The notes: generated from the sequence alone by a model not told the origin. 64,000 nucleotides of DNA from Cannabis sativa (GCF_029168945.1 NC_083605.1:20721280-20785279); one strand, 5' to 3'. Counted from the first letter of the stretch, positions 13,601-25,826 are shown. Numbers and translations: made by a program.

Positions 13601-15201
13601 TTCAAAAGGAAAATACTACAGTTAAAAGCATTGAAAGCATGCTTACACTTGAGTGTTACAGACTTCATGCATGTATTTTAAATTATGAGCATAATTGGGT
13701 CTTGAAAAGGCACGCAACTTTATGAACAAAATAAAAACACATATACTGCACAAGCATTTCTACAATGTAAACAAAAAGAAAAATTAATTGTGACATTTCT
13801 TTTTGATTCTGGACTTATCAACAACAAGGTCACTAAAAGTTCAAGTAGATGAATTTACCTACTCTTTCAGGAGTATTATCTCCGTCCCACCGTTTGGATG
13901 GAAAAGCAGTTGTTCCTGTACAGCAAATGACATGTGTGACTCCCTGAAAAACAAAAGATTTACATAAAAAAAAATTAACATGTTCAAATATGAATGAACA
14001 AATAAATGCTTATGTCAAAACAAAAAACAGCCATGTAGTTAAATGACAAACCTCAAAAAAGGTTGGATCTAGATCTTCAGGGTTTCGAGTATCTCCTTTG
14101 CATATCTATAAATGAACAAGAAGTTGTACAACATTAAGGGGTGTATTTGGTTGGGAGTAATGAAAACAGATGAAAGTAATGGGATGGATGAATTGAGTTA
14201 AATATAGCATGAGTAATTTGTGCATTCGAATGACATTTCCTCCCACTTTTGGATGGATAACCATTCCACCAAAAATGGTGAAAAAAGCTATTTCAATACT
14301 TTATAAAGCAAGCAAGCAAACAACCAAACAAATGAATGAAATCCAACCAGCCAAACATACCACAACATAATACGTATCAAACAAAGCAAGAAAATGTGTC
14401 AAAAGTGATCGACTGTGGCTGAAGGAAAAATGATAAGAAAACTAGTAATGAATCCCCAGTTCATGGGATGAGAGGATGAATTTGGATTGGAACCTGTAAT
14501 GTTTGTTCATCTTGTTCACCAAATAAAGTTGCTGCTTTTTCAGGGTCGCGCAGCAATAGACGTGACTTGATGTTTCTATTGAGCAATGATGCCACTACCA
14601 ACTGCCCTGAAAAGAGCATAAAAGAATCACTAAAATTTGCTTAGTTTCTCAATAAATTCACTACAAAATAACACAGAATTGAAGTACGTACGTAAGAAGA
14701 TAAAGCATAAAAGCAAGTGAATATTTATATATATATATACACATATAAACACACATATACTTGAGTTGATGATGATTACAACAAGACTGCGTGTAGAAGA
14801 AAAGATAATAATAAAAGGATAAAAAAGAGTGATTGAGTGAGTGCCTAGAAGAAGAAGAAGAAGAAGAAGAAGAAGAAGAAGAGCGTACCAACGCCACCAG
14901 TTCCTCCAACAACGAGAACGAGCTTAGAAGAAGAAGAGGAGGAAAGGGTAGTTTCAGAATTGAGGGTTGACTCGGAATTTGGGGATTGGACGACTTCTTC
15001 CCTTATAGCTCGAACTCCAACTCCAAGTGATGACTCTGCTCTTAAGCTTGAGCTAGAAGAAGAAGAAATGGTCCTTGTCCTCAAAACAAGTGAAAATACA
15101 GGGTTCTGCCCAGGACATTTTGGTAAATTTACAAATTGAAAGTGTGAATTTGGGGTGAAGGAGAGTGGAGGAGAAGCCATGTGTGAGACTATGAGAGCCA
15201 T
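10661..15201 (-). CDS. Chloroplast-targeted NAD(P)-binding Rossmann-fold (atypical SDR) protein
   Basis: Nine exons with GT-AG borders can be read: 15201-14889, 14606-14494, 14105-14052, 13943-13859, 13599-13494, 12600-12514, 12414-12317, 10955-10846 and 10723-10661. They sum to 1,029 nt, an open frame of 342 residues. The N-terminus is Ser-rich with few acidic residues, as in a plastid transit peptide. Exon 1 ends in the nucleotide-binding loop VVGGTGGVG (about residues 96-104). Later blocks (CKGDTRNPEDLDP, VTHVICCTGTTAFPSKRW, VVLVSSIGVTK, YKKMGEDFL, GRLTDGPYTSYDLNTLL) match the plant NmrA-like/atypical SDR family that includes Arabidopsis At4g31530-type proteins. The substrate is unknown. 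The start is uncertain: in-frame ATGs also lie at 15180 and 15237. One usually conserved Pro (R-P-G-R) reads Ala at the exon 6/7 join. Introns hold a hAT-type element and a MITE. Divergent from RPS23. Confidence 0.88.
11409..12059. mobile_element. Non-autonomous hAT-type element in intron 7 of the Rossmann gene
   Basis: The termini TAGGGCTGAACA and TGTCCAGTCCTA are inverted repeats with two mismatches. They are flanked by 8 bp near-duplicates CTTGTGAT (11401-11408) and CTAGTGAT (12060-12067). Subterminal regions carry many GGATTGGAT / ATCCAATC copies in both orientations. The 651 bp interior is non-coding. It lies between exons 12317-12414 and 10846-10955 and does not touch the splice sites. 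Confidence 0.8.
14137..14361. mobile_element. Short MITE in intron 2 of the Rossmann gene
   Basis: The ends GGGGTGTATTTGGTTGGGAG and (reverse strand) GGTATGTTTGGCTGGTTGG form an imperfect inverted pair. The flanks ACAACATTA (14128-14136) and ACAACATAA (14362-14370) look like a 9 bp, or 8 bp, target duplication with one change. Non-coding, 225 bp. Confidence 0.55.
14849..14882. repeat. (GAA)n trinucleotide repeat beside a splice donor
   Basis: About eleven GAA/AGA units on the plus strand (TTC on the transcribed minus strand), starting about six bases past the intron 1 donor of the Rossmann gene. This gives the intron a pyrimidine-rich start. Confidence 0.9.
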
Positions 15202-15802
15202 ATGACCCCAAAAGCTTTCTTCTAATCCTTTTAGCACAGAAACACCGAAGCAAAGAGAGGCGTTACCTTACTTCCATTTGGGAACTCTTTTGTAGCAATT
15301 TTTTTTTTTTTTAATAATTACATATACCACCATTTTTTTAATTATATTTTTAAGTTTAATTTAGTCCTTTTTATATTTTTACAATTTTTTATAAAAATAA
15401 CACCATAAAAATTATATAAAAATAACATGAAAATAATATTTAAATAATATCAAAACAACAACAAAAAATAACATACAGATAAGAAAATCAACAACAAATT
15501 AACAAGACTACAATATAGAAAGAATGTATTTTCTATAAATAAAATTAAAAAATCGTAAAAATATTTAAAATTTAGTACAACTATTTTTTTTTTTTTTGTA
15601 TTTGTAAAAATTGCCCTTTTTTTCTGTACTTAAAATTTGGGCCGTTTTAATATAAGGCCTGAATTCATTTAAGCAGAGAAGCCCAACCCAAATTTTAATT
15701 CCACTCTACAAAGACAAACAAAACCCTAACTCACACTGCTTTTCTCTACCATTTTGAACAGAGTAGATTTAGCCACTCAAACAGGAGCTCTTCTCTGCTG
15801 CC
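15202..15802. promoter_or_regulatory. Shared divergent promoter of the Rossmann gene and RPS23
   Basis: The interval separates two start codons pointing outward. Toward RPS23 it contains a telo-box AAACCCTAA (15721-15729, about 75 bp before the ATG) and two site-II type elements, TGGGCC (15638-15643) and, on the minus strand, TGGGCT (15680-15685). This combination is typical of plant ribosomal-protein and other growth-linked promoters. A MITE of family M occupies 15313-15615. Confidence 0.7.
15313..15615 (-). mobile_element. MITE family M, copy 2, inside the divergent promoter
   Basis: An inverted relative of 5333-5632 and 48631-48960. Read on the minus strand it carries TTTTTACGATTTTTTAATTTTATT and GTTGTTGTTTTGATATTATT-like blocks in the same order. 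Ends are degenerate (minus strand start GGCAATTTTTACAAATAC). It is more diverged than the other copies. Non-coding. Confidence 0.6.
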
Positions 15803-17234
<1,432 letters not shown>

Positions 17235-17849
17235 GTTATGACAGTTATTTTTGACCCTATAGAATCTTTGTTCTTTGTTTTAGTCATTTGATGAATTTTG
17301 TAATCAGTTTTTGATATTTTCTTGTTGGAATGAATTTAGTAATGTCCCTTTTTGACTCATTTTATTAGGCACTCATGTGGTTTATGATCAAGTTCAAGTT
17401 CAATATGAGTTGTCTCAATCTCAATTAAAAGGCTTTGTTCACTCTTTAACTGTTCCTGGTAAAAGAGAGGTACAGAGTGATAACAAACAAGGAGTTAGTC
17501 TTGAATTGTACACCTTATATTAATTTAGTCACTTGTGTGCTTAAAGTTCAAATAGTTATTTGCGTGTTACGGTGTTAACAAAGATTTTTTTATATATCAT
17601 TAATGATTATACAAAATTGATCAAAGACAAATTTACGTTGAAGATGATTTATATAAACGTTTTGACCACAGGTGAGGGTGTCATTTCATCAGCCACAGTT
17701 AGTTTTTCTTGTCAGCTTACTACTACTTCCTTCTTCTAATTAACTATTTCAGATAACATCTATATAGTTTATCAAAATAATAAAAATAAAATAAAAACAT
17801 CTATATAAGAATAGTTATCCCTCCCAATAATTATTTCATCTCCAAGACC
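17235..17849. other. RPS23 3' flank, no gene seen
   Basis: The first 100-150 bp likely form the RPS23 3' UTR (T-rich, TTTTGTAATCAG near 17297). The remainder is AT-rich without recognisable coding sequence before the LINE relic begins. Confidence 0.4.
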
Positions 17850-18040
17850 AAACATTTGTTTGGAGGGTCTATCATGATGCACTTCCTACTGGATCCAAGC
17901 TTCAACACCGGCGAATCATACACAATCCAGTTTGTCACTGCTGCCAGAGGACGGAAGGACAGAAGAAACCCTAACACATGCTCTTTTTAGTTGTTTAACT
18001 ATTCAGAAGGTATGGAATCTAACTCCTTTCTTTGCTCATA
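17850..18040 (+). pseudogene. LINE-type ORF fragment 1: zf-RVT zinc-binding region
   Basis: A plus-strand frame reads WRVYHDALPTGSKLQHRRII followed by HNPVCHCCQRTE, the reverse-transcriptase-associated zinc-binding domain (zf-RVT) found after RT in plant LINE-type elements. Stops and a frameshift follow (near 17970 and 17995). The coding homology stops exactly at the MULE target duplication (18041-18049), resumes at 27079 and again at 42952. These are three pieces of one ancestral gene. Confidence 0.8.
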
Positions 18041-18049
18041 TTACTAAAG

Positions 18050-18130
18050 GGAAATTTCACTATTTGCCCTTAATAATATACCCCATATCAAAATTTATAC
18101 CCTAAACTAATTTGTACAAATTAATGCCTA
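18050..18130 (+). repeat. MULE left terminal inverted repeat
   Basis: Pairs with 26990-27069. Identity is high over GGAAATTT(C/T)AC, CCATATCAAAATTTATACCC and TTAATTTGTACAAATT, with small indels. Confidence 0.9.
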
Positions 18131-18532
18131 TAATTTTAAAAGATACCCAAATTACCCTTTAATTAAAATTTCCCTCTAACAGTTTATCTCTCTTCCCCTT
18201 CGTCCTTTCCTCTCTCTTCCCACTTCGTCTTCCCCAACCCCCCACCTACCTCCGAGAAACCCAACCAGCGAGGCACCTCCATTGAAGGCGTTCCCGACCT
18301 CCATTCCCTCTCTCTCTCTCTCTTTCCACTTCGTCTTCCCCAACCTCCATTCCCTCTCTCTCGCCACAACGAAAGTCCGAGAACCCACTTCGTCTTCGTG
18401 TGCATCCAATCGACGAACCCATGAAGGAAACCCACAACCCAGTCGAGGACGACAAAACCCACGAAACAACCACCACAAAATCCAGTCGACACCCACCACC
18501 GTCCTCAATCGACGCCCACTTCAGTCAAAAAG

Positions 18533-19390
18533 GTACCATTTTTTTTAAAAAATAACAATTGATTTTAAATGTTCAATTTTGCTAGATTTTTGTGGATTAC
18601 TTGATTACTTGTGATTTATCTTTGCTCATGTACATTCTGTGGATTACTTTGATTCTGTGTATTATTTTTGGCGAAATTATATGTATGTACAGGGTTTATC
18701 GATGACTTATCGATAATTTATCGATATGATGTCGATGGACTTATCATTGACTGTTTTATGTGAACTTTTGACTCTGTGTTGTTAATGTATATCGATAGGA
18801 TGTCGTAGGGTATATCGATAGGATGTCGACCAAATAGTTTTGTTGCTTTTTGTGACCTGTAATGTCGACAATTTGTCGACAGTATATCGACATACAATGT
18901 CGATAATGAGTTGTTATAGCTAAGTTGATCATGTCGACAACATGTCGACCTTCTGTCGACACAATGTCGACAATGAGTTGTCCACATAGCCAAGTTGGGC
19001 ATGTCGGCGTCATGTCGGCGTCATGTTGACATAATGTCGACAATGTTTATTTGCTACAAATTATGATCCTTTTTCTTGGAATATCGATTACATGTCGACA
19101 GTATGTCGATATGTTGTCGAACAAATTGTGTTGTTGTTTGCTGTTTGATTATGTCGACGTCATGTCGACATGATGTCGACATTATGTCGACAATGTTGAT
19201 TTGCTACAAATTATGATACTTTTTCTTGGAATATCGATCACATGTCGACAATATGTCGATATGTTGTCGAACAAATTGTGTTTTTGTTTGCTGTTTTATT
19301 ATGTCGACAGAATATCGACATTATGTCGACTTGATGTCGACATAATCAAATTTTTTGACAGTAATATTTTTTTGGTTTTTGTTTTTTCAG
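18533..19390 (+). promoter_or_regulatory. Probable 5' UTR intron of the Ulp1 gene carrying left TCGA array
   Basis: A donor-like AAG|GTACCA lies at 18532/18533 and a polypyrimidine tract with TTTTTTCAG ends at 19390, directly before the ATG of the DUF1985-Ulp1 gene. Nine quadruplets of the TCGA palindrome fall inside. First-TCGA positions are 18699, 18792, 18865, 18934, 19004 (degenerate), 19084, 19154, 19234 and 19304. Within each quadruplet the spacing is 11 bp, apart from one 12 and one 13. The intron is inferred from the splice signals; a cDNA would settle it. Confidence 0.65.
18699..19341. repeat. Left array: nine phased TCGA-palindrome quadruplets
   Basis: Units look like ATGTCGACAT or TATCGATA. 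Exact 11 bp examples are TCGA at 18699/18710/18721/18732, 18934/18945/18956/18967, 19154/19165/19176/19187 and 19304/19315/19326/19337. Quadruplets are separated by 30-50 bp of unrelated spacer. The last part is a 150 bp tandem duplication (about 19048-19197 and 19198-19347) that copied two quadruplets. Confidence 0.95.
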
Positions 19391-22269
19391 ATGGCTCCCA
19401 GACTCATAATTCCAGCACCTGAGCATTTTACTGGACGCGTTACTTACAGAGGCACCAGAACTTTTGCAAAAATAAAGTCTCAGTTTGAGGAGTACAACTT
19501 GAATAACATGGCGAAGGAAAGCCGTTTCGGCAACTTTTGGAATGCCGTACCCTTGACATTCTCCTCGGTGTTATTTCACCAGCTTATGCTCCACAAAATG
19601 AAGGTAGATGGCCAGGAGGAGTTGAGGATGCGGTTTTACATTGGTCGGAAGGAGGTCAGATTCGGAGTGCTTGAGTTTGCACTCATTACAGGACTGGACT
19701 TCTCCTCGGGGCCAACAGTATAGGAGAAGGCTGCGCAGGTTGCTCGCTCAGGCTCAGACCGATTGATCAACAAATATTTCAACCGGTCTGGTAGTGTGAA
19801 GACAGAAGCACTCCAAGATAGGTCCACAAACTGTCAGAACCCGGAAGACATGTACAAGCTCAGCTTGTGCTTGTTTGTGGAGTCAGTGCTTCTGGGGCGC
19901 GAGGCTAACGCGCTGATTACTCCTGACATACTTAGATATGTCGAAGACCTCGAGTTCTTCTTCCGGATTTCTTGGGGGAAGCACTCATTTGCCAGACTCA
20001 TGCACTCGCTTCAAAAAGATATGTTGAAACAGAAGGCCAACTACGAGAAGAAGCTGAGTTCGGATGTTCAGCACGAGTGCAAATACACAGCATATGGCTT
20101 CGCACCTCCAGTACAATATTGGGCGTACGAGGCCATTTTGGAGGTAGGGAAGAGGTATGGCACGAATCACGGGATTCGGTTCCCCAGGATGCTTAGCTGG
20201 ACGAGCAAGGGTGATATTGGGAAGAAAGAAGTTAGCGCATTATTTTCTAGACGGGTATGAATTTCACTTATGTTCAGAGTTATTATTTAACATAAATCCT
20301 TGTAATAAATGCTAAATGGTTCTATTTTGATATTTTTTGAACCATAAACAGAATCTTGAAGTGGTGAAGGGGCTACTTCCACGGACAGAGGAGGAGGCAT
20401 TTGTGAGGACCATATCTTACGATGGTGTGGAGAACCTGGTTGATGATGGTGTGGATGACACAGAGGCTGAGGCAGGTAGTCAGGTACCAGAGACTCAGGT
20501 ACCAGACACTCAGAAAACAGACACTCAGGTACCAATTTTTGGATATTTGATTTTTTATTGTTTTTGTTCTGTGATATTTGTTACATTGTGGAATTATCGT
20601 ATGCTTACCGTATTTTTTTGGTATATATTTTTTCAGGCCACTGGTTCAGAACCTCAACCCAGTGCACCATCTTCATCAGGCGTTCGTGGTGCCGAGTACA
20701 CTGATTTAGTGGCGAGGTTGGATAGGATCGAGGCTGATACTCAGGGTCTGTATGTTGTTCATGTCGAGCTGAAGAAGGCATACGAGACCAGCCATGTAGA
20801 GCTGAAGGGTGGTCAGAACGTAATTATGGAGCAGCTCAGAGACATATTGGCCATGTTGAATCGTCCGCCAACGACAGCTTCAGCACCGGAGGCCCCAGCA
20901 GATCCATCTACCCCACCACCAGCTGCATCACCCCCAGTAGAAGAGGAGGAGGTCTTCCCTGACGGGTACGATCCTTATGAGGGAGCTCCAGCCACTCCCA
21001 TCGATACAGGTGTTATCCATGTACATGACACCGAGTCCCACGGTGAGATTCTGTCGATAGAGGCACAACCTGCAATGGTTAAGAGTCGGAAGAGGAAGAG
21101 AAATCCTCCTATATGGTTCGGTGACTACACGGAGATGAAGAGGAGACATAGGCCATCTTCGACGTTTGATCCCCTGGCGCCACCGGATGAGCAATTGTTA
21201 GTTACTTTCCGAAAGTGGTGTGTTGGACTCATTCCGAACCACCGACTTCGGGATTTGAGAAGTGGTGATTACGGTCCATCATTCTTTTGGAAGCTGCTGA
21301 CACCAAAGGAATGGCTTACAGATGACGTAAGTAAAGTATTTTATAATATTACTTCACTTTACAACTTTATGTGCAATTAATATATTTTTTTGTCTAACTG
21401 ACATTTCCCTTTATATGCAGCATATAGATGCAGCAATGCATATGCTGAGGAGCCGACGCACCGACTATCCACTGACATTTCCTCAGAAGGGTATCATTCT
21501 CTCCACATTCGTGACCACCATGATCAGCAGTGCATGGACGAACCACAGGGGTCCGAGGAGAAACTTTGTGTGGGAGGATTATATCCTGGAGTACTGCAAA
21601 GGGGTTCATAAGGTATTGTTTTAGTAAGATTTTAAATGTTGAACTATGATTATAACTTCGATTGTTAATTGTTTGGGAGGATTATTATGGTTTGTTAATT
21701 GTTTCGTTGTTCTCCGTAATTACAGAACCAGTTCTTTTCGAGATGGATGGGTAACGAGTATATTTACTTCATTCTGCATCTTCCCGAGGCAAGGCACTGG
21801 GTCACAGTTGAAGTTGACATAGAGCTGTGGAAAATTAATGTCTACGACTGTGATTCCAGCGTCTGTCATTGGACCGCCATGGAACCCGTCCTGAAGACTT
21901 GGGAAGAACTGCTGCCCTCGCTAATCCTTGAAACCGGGGAATTTCCACGTAACAACCAGATCATGGCGTTAACTAACAGGGACATCACGATGCTTCCAAA
22001 AATGCATTCGACTCGAGCCACTCACGACTTAGTTCCGAAGGCAACAACCAGGTACACAGCGATAAAAAAGTACTATAGTATTAAAATATGTTTTACGTTA
22101 GACTAACTTTACATTTTATTTTGCTTTTAGTGGTGATTGTGGCGTCTATTACATTGAGTATGTGGAGCATCTCATGATGCAACGTGGATTGACCGATGTG
22201 ACGCCAGGCCGGATAGTTATGTTTTGTGAACGGTGGTGTGTTGATTTATTTTACCAAAATGTAGGCTGA
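19391..22269 (+). pseudogene. MULE-borne DUF1985 + Ulp1 (C48) cysteine protease gene, VANC/Kaonashi-like
   Basis: Six exons with GT-AG borders are supported: 19391-20254, 20352-20528, 20637-21326, 21421-21612, 21726-22051 and 22131-22269. They sum to 2,388 nt (796 codons). An in-frame TAG at 19721-19723 interrupts exon 1; the frame on both sides is clearly coding. The N-terminal part (RTFAKIKSQFEEYNL; FYIGRKEVRFGVLEFALITG) matches plant DUF1985. The middle is Pro/Ser-rich and acidic with a basic KSRKRKR stretch, a possible nuclear signal. The C-terminus is a Ulp1/SENP-type peptidase with His in ARHWVTVEV, Asp in VYDCDSS and Cys in SGDCGVYYIEY, so the His-Asp-Cys triad is intact. Such proteins may remove SUMO-like tags; DUF1985 proteins of VANDAL MULEs act in anti-silencing. 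Function here is inferred, and the TAG suggests a broken or truncated product. Confidence 0.85.
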
Positions 22270-22529
22270 TTATATGTGTAATTATTGGGACATTGTATAT
22301 TTTGTGTAATTAACATTACAGTTATGTATATATAGACTTTCTCTTCGTTCAAATTTTGATAATTATTCGTGGTTTCAAATATAAAATATCGATATTATTC
22401 AACAAAAATAACTATTAAACCTAAAAATAATTAAAATATTAAAAAAATATTCAACCTCGACATTATTTTAAAGCAGTTTCGAACCTGAAATAGAAAACAT
22501 GTTATTACAACGAATAAGTACAGGACGCC

Positions 22530-25102
22530 TCAAATGCAGGCTTTGCATGTTGCTTTGTTGTGGCCTGAACTGCCACAACGGCTGCATTTTCGAGGTACAG
22601 AACCTTTTTTATCACCAGACGGGAAACGGTTCTCCCGTCTTCTTCCAGCGTTGCTTTTTCTTGGACGACCTACAGGCTTCTTTTCCACAGGTACCCCAAC
22701 TTTCATATTCTTGATGTGTTCTAGGAGAACCCAATCATCCTAGTCACCAGCAAGATTGATGGTATCATCGTAAATCTTCTTCCACGTTTCTTTTGAATAA
22801 TAAGGTGAGCAAAGCGTGTGCACACTTGTGTTCGTTTTCAATGTCGCAGCACATGCATGAAGGCAAGGGAGTTTCAATAACGTGAACACGCCGCAGGTGC
22901 ATGTTCTTTCAACTAGATTCACATCACCACCTCTTTCACCGTTAGGTCCTCTACCAACGTTATACAAATTGGCTCCATTTCGTTGGACGCGCCTGTACCT
23001 TGCATTTTCATGAATTTTTGCCAAGTTTTTTTCAAAGAGCGTGGCCAAAGGGGTGGTACATTTGTCAGCATTTTCGAGGCGATCAGCAAACCACGATTGC
23101 AGTGTGAACCTGATAAATTCAACCAAAGTAGTTATTGGATATTTCCTGAACTCTTCTGTGACACTATTGAAGCTTTCAGCAGCGTTGCTCGTCATGATGT
23201 TGTATCTATCGCCCAAACAATAAGGGTGAGCCCACTTCTCAAACCCTATACTCTCCACATATGCAGCAATGGCCGGATTCATCTTTCTAAGCTTCTCGAA
23301 CTCTCTATCAAATTCAGTCTTCGACCATGCGTAAGCAACATTATATATTTGGTTGTGAAAAGCATCAGTCTTGAATTTGGCGTTCACGTTCATAACAATG
23401 TGGTGATAGCATGCATAGTGGACTGCTTCGGGAAAAACGAGTTCAACAGCATGATCAATGCTTTGATGCCTATCTGACACAAACACTAAGTTCTCAACCA
23501 CGCCAATTGCTACCCTTAACTTCTGTAAGAAATACGTCCAGGAGTCGTTATTCTCACTGTCAACGATACCATAAGCAACCGGCAACAATTGGTTGTTTGC
23601 ATCGTATGCCACAACAACTAACATTATACTGCCGTACTTCGTCTTCAAGAAGGTGCCATCGATACTCAAAACAGGACGACAAAAAAAAAAGCCCCTTCTA
23701 CATGCACCGAGTGATATAAAACAGTACTTGAACCGCTCATCCTCTAAGTACAAGTCAGTAATGGTACCTGGATTCTTCTGTTCCAGCATGTACAAGTACC
23801 CAGGAAGCTTCATGTATGAAAACTCAGGCGTACCCCTAGCATACGTAAGTCCCATCTCCCTGCACCTCCACGCCTTCACATAACTCATCTGGATACCATA
23901 GTTGTCAAACATGTCCCTCTGTATGTCTTTAGCCTTGTACTTAGTTCCATCTTGGGTGTACTTCCCCTTAATAAGGTGGCCAACTACCCATGGTGCTGCT
24001 TGACGGTGATCTGAACGTCTCGCATTCAAGTTACATGTGTGTTCATTGTGAAATACAGTGACCTCAAAGTTGTCAGAATGCATCTTCTTCCTCCCCCTCA
24101 ATCTCCATTTACAATCTGGAGATTTGCATGTAATGTACAACACATCAGGGGATGACTTCTTCACCATCCACTCAAAATTGTTATTAAGTGCAAACCTACC
24201 CACTACTTGTCTCAGTTCTTCCTTGTTTTCATAACAATTACCAAGCTCTATCACCCTTGCTTCCTTACTTTGTAAACAAGTAGTTAGCTCATGATTTTCC
24301 ATTATATCTTCCTTTGTCCACATGGGAGCTTTGAACTTGGTACAAACTTCAAAAGAGGAGAACGTTGAGAAGGTTGCATGACGAGCATGTTCTTCAGTTC
24401 TGCCTTGTCGACTACTGCTAGTTCCAGGTGTAGTGCGATTTTCACTACGAGGTTGTCGTTCTCGCTGTGTACCTTGGTTACTCGGTACACACTCTAACCT
24501 CAACAAAGGTCCCGCTACGGCTTCATCGACTGTCAAATCATGTTCATCGTCCATATTCAAATCTACAATAGGATCGTTATTGTAGAAGGTTGTATCGAAC
24601 TCTTCAAACTGATGAAATCCTGTCGTTTCTTGTTCTTGCTCTACATTGGTCGAAACCTCTAAATTGGTCGGAACCTCCTCATTCACACCAATCCCAACAT
24701 CTGTTTCGGGAACGCAAGACCCTACCACACTCCGAGGGAAAGGATTAGTAGGCAGCGTAGGCTCCGAATTCCCAACTTTTCTCACCTTGGTCACGAATAA
24801 TGGCATAAACTCTGTATTTGACATTGTTGCCCTCATCTCTAAGAACGTTCTCAGTTGGCGTTCTCTCTTAATAACCTCTGGCGCAACCATTTGTCCCTTC
24901 ATGTACAAGGAACAAATCTCCAACTTTAAATCATACGCTACCGGATCAACTTCCAACTCTTCATATAAAATTTGTCGCAGTTCTTGTAAGGTTGTCTCAG
25001 TTGTAACTGTCAACGTCAAGCTGCTATTTGCTTTGTAAATCCAATTATAATTCTCACATAGCCAAACACCATCGTACGACACAACAAGGAACACTTTCTC
25101 TC
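22530..25102 (-). pseudogene. MuDR/MURA-type MULE transposase
   Basis: A long minus-strand exon begins after a splice acceptor (TTGCAATTGCAG, ending 25103). Upstream codons to 25274 only translate the TCGA array and are probably not coding. In order there are a PB1-like N-terminal region, the MuDR DNA-binding domain (CKSPDCKWRLRGRK ... HNEHTC), the MULE DDE domain (SIDGTFLKTKYGS; FVSDRHQSI; YACYHHIVMN) and a SWIM zinc finger (CTCGVFTLLKLPCLHA). An in-frame TAG lies at 22740-22742. The same frame continues to a TGA at 22530-22532 and encodes a GRPRK basic motif and a CX2CX4HX4C knuckle (CSRCGSSGHNKATC), the usual C-terminus of this family. The first exon and start codon were not identified. 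Product is the DDE transposase that would bind and cut the MULE ends. Confidence 0.88.
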
Positions 25103-25165
25103 CTGCAATTGCAAACCAAACAAACAAGGTGAGTAAAGGAAAAAACACAAAAAAAAAAAAATATA

Positions 25166-25647
25166 TCGACATCCCATCGATATCAATCGACATAATGTCG
25201 AAAACAACAACAGCAGAAAATATGACACTACTTATCGACATTTTGTCGACATAATATCGACATAACGTCGACAACTATACCAAGCAGGCTCCTCATCGAT
25301 ATATCATCGACACACCATCGACATCATATCGACATATTCTCCCAAAGGAATTTGCATGTCAGACGCGTACAATGGTAATAAATCCATTCCTATGTCGACA
25401 AACAATCGACATAGTATCGACATTCAATCGACAAACACACAGTGCATGCGTTTCATATTTTACGGTTACACATTTACTGTTAATAAATTTTACCTACGTT
25501 CCCAACTGCCACGTTGCATGTCAGACACGTGTCCTATCGATAAGCTATCGACATGACGTCGACATTGTATCGACAAATAAGTTAGTCGTGCCACTAAATT
25601 GGCATGTTGTCGACATCATATCGACATAGTATCGATATTCAGTCGAC
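25166..25647. repeat. Middle array: six phased TCGA-palindrome quadruplets
   Basis: First-TCGA positions are 25166 (spacing 11/10/11), 25235, 25296, 25395, 25537 and 25610, the rest spaced about 11 bp (for example 25235/25246/25257/25268). They lie between the 5' end of the minus-strand transposase and the plus-strand small-protein gene, where a divergent promoter would be. Spacers also repeat: GCATGTCAGAC(G/A)CGT occurs near 25354 and 25516. Confidence 0.95.
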
Positions 25648-25734
25648 AAATACACCATTTCATGCGTTTCACCTGTACAGTTACACATTTAATGACCATT
25701 AAATTTTCCTACATTCCCAACATGTATACTGCTC

Positions 25735-25742
25735 TATAAAAG
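25735..25742 (+). promoter_or_regulatory. TATA box of the MULE small-protein gene
   Basis: CTATAAAAG lies about 90 bp before the ATG at 25827, with no intervening ATG-initiated long frame. Spacing and context fit a plant core promoter. Confidence 0.55.
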
Positions 25743-25826
25743 CAAATCCCTTTCTTATTCATAGGTGCTCTTGTCTTCTACTTCTCTCTTACTCTAAAAA
25801 ATTTCTCTTATTATTAAGTTCTAAAT

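Noticed and set aside
18176..18548. Several overlapping frames near the left MULE end
   Set aside because: They lie in pyrimidine-rich subterminal DNA that is probably 5' UTR, with no domain similarity and no consistent frame.
25103..25274. N-terminal 57 codons upstream of the transposase exon (from an ATG at 25274)
   Set aside because: They translate the TCGA array and a poly-A run, and a good splice acceptor (TTGCAATTGCAG) marks the start of conserved coding sequence.
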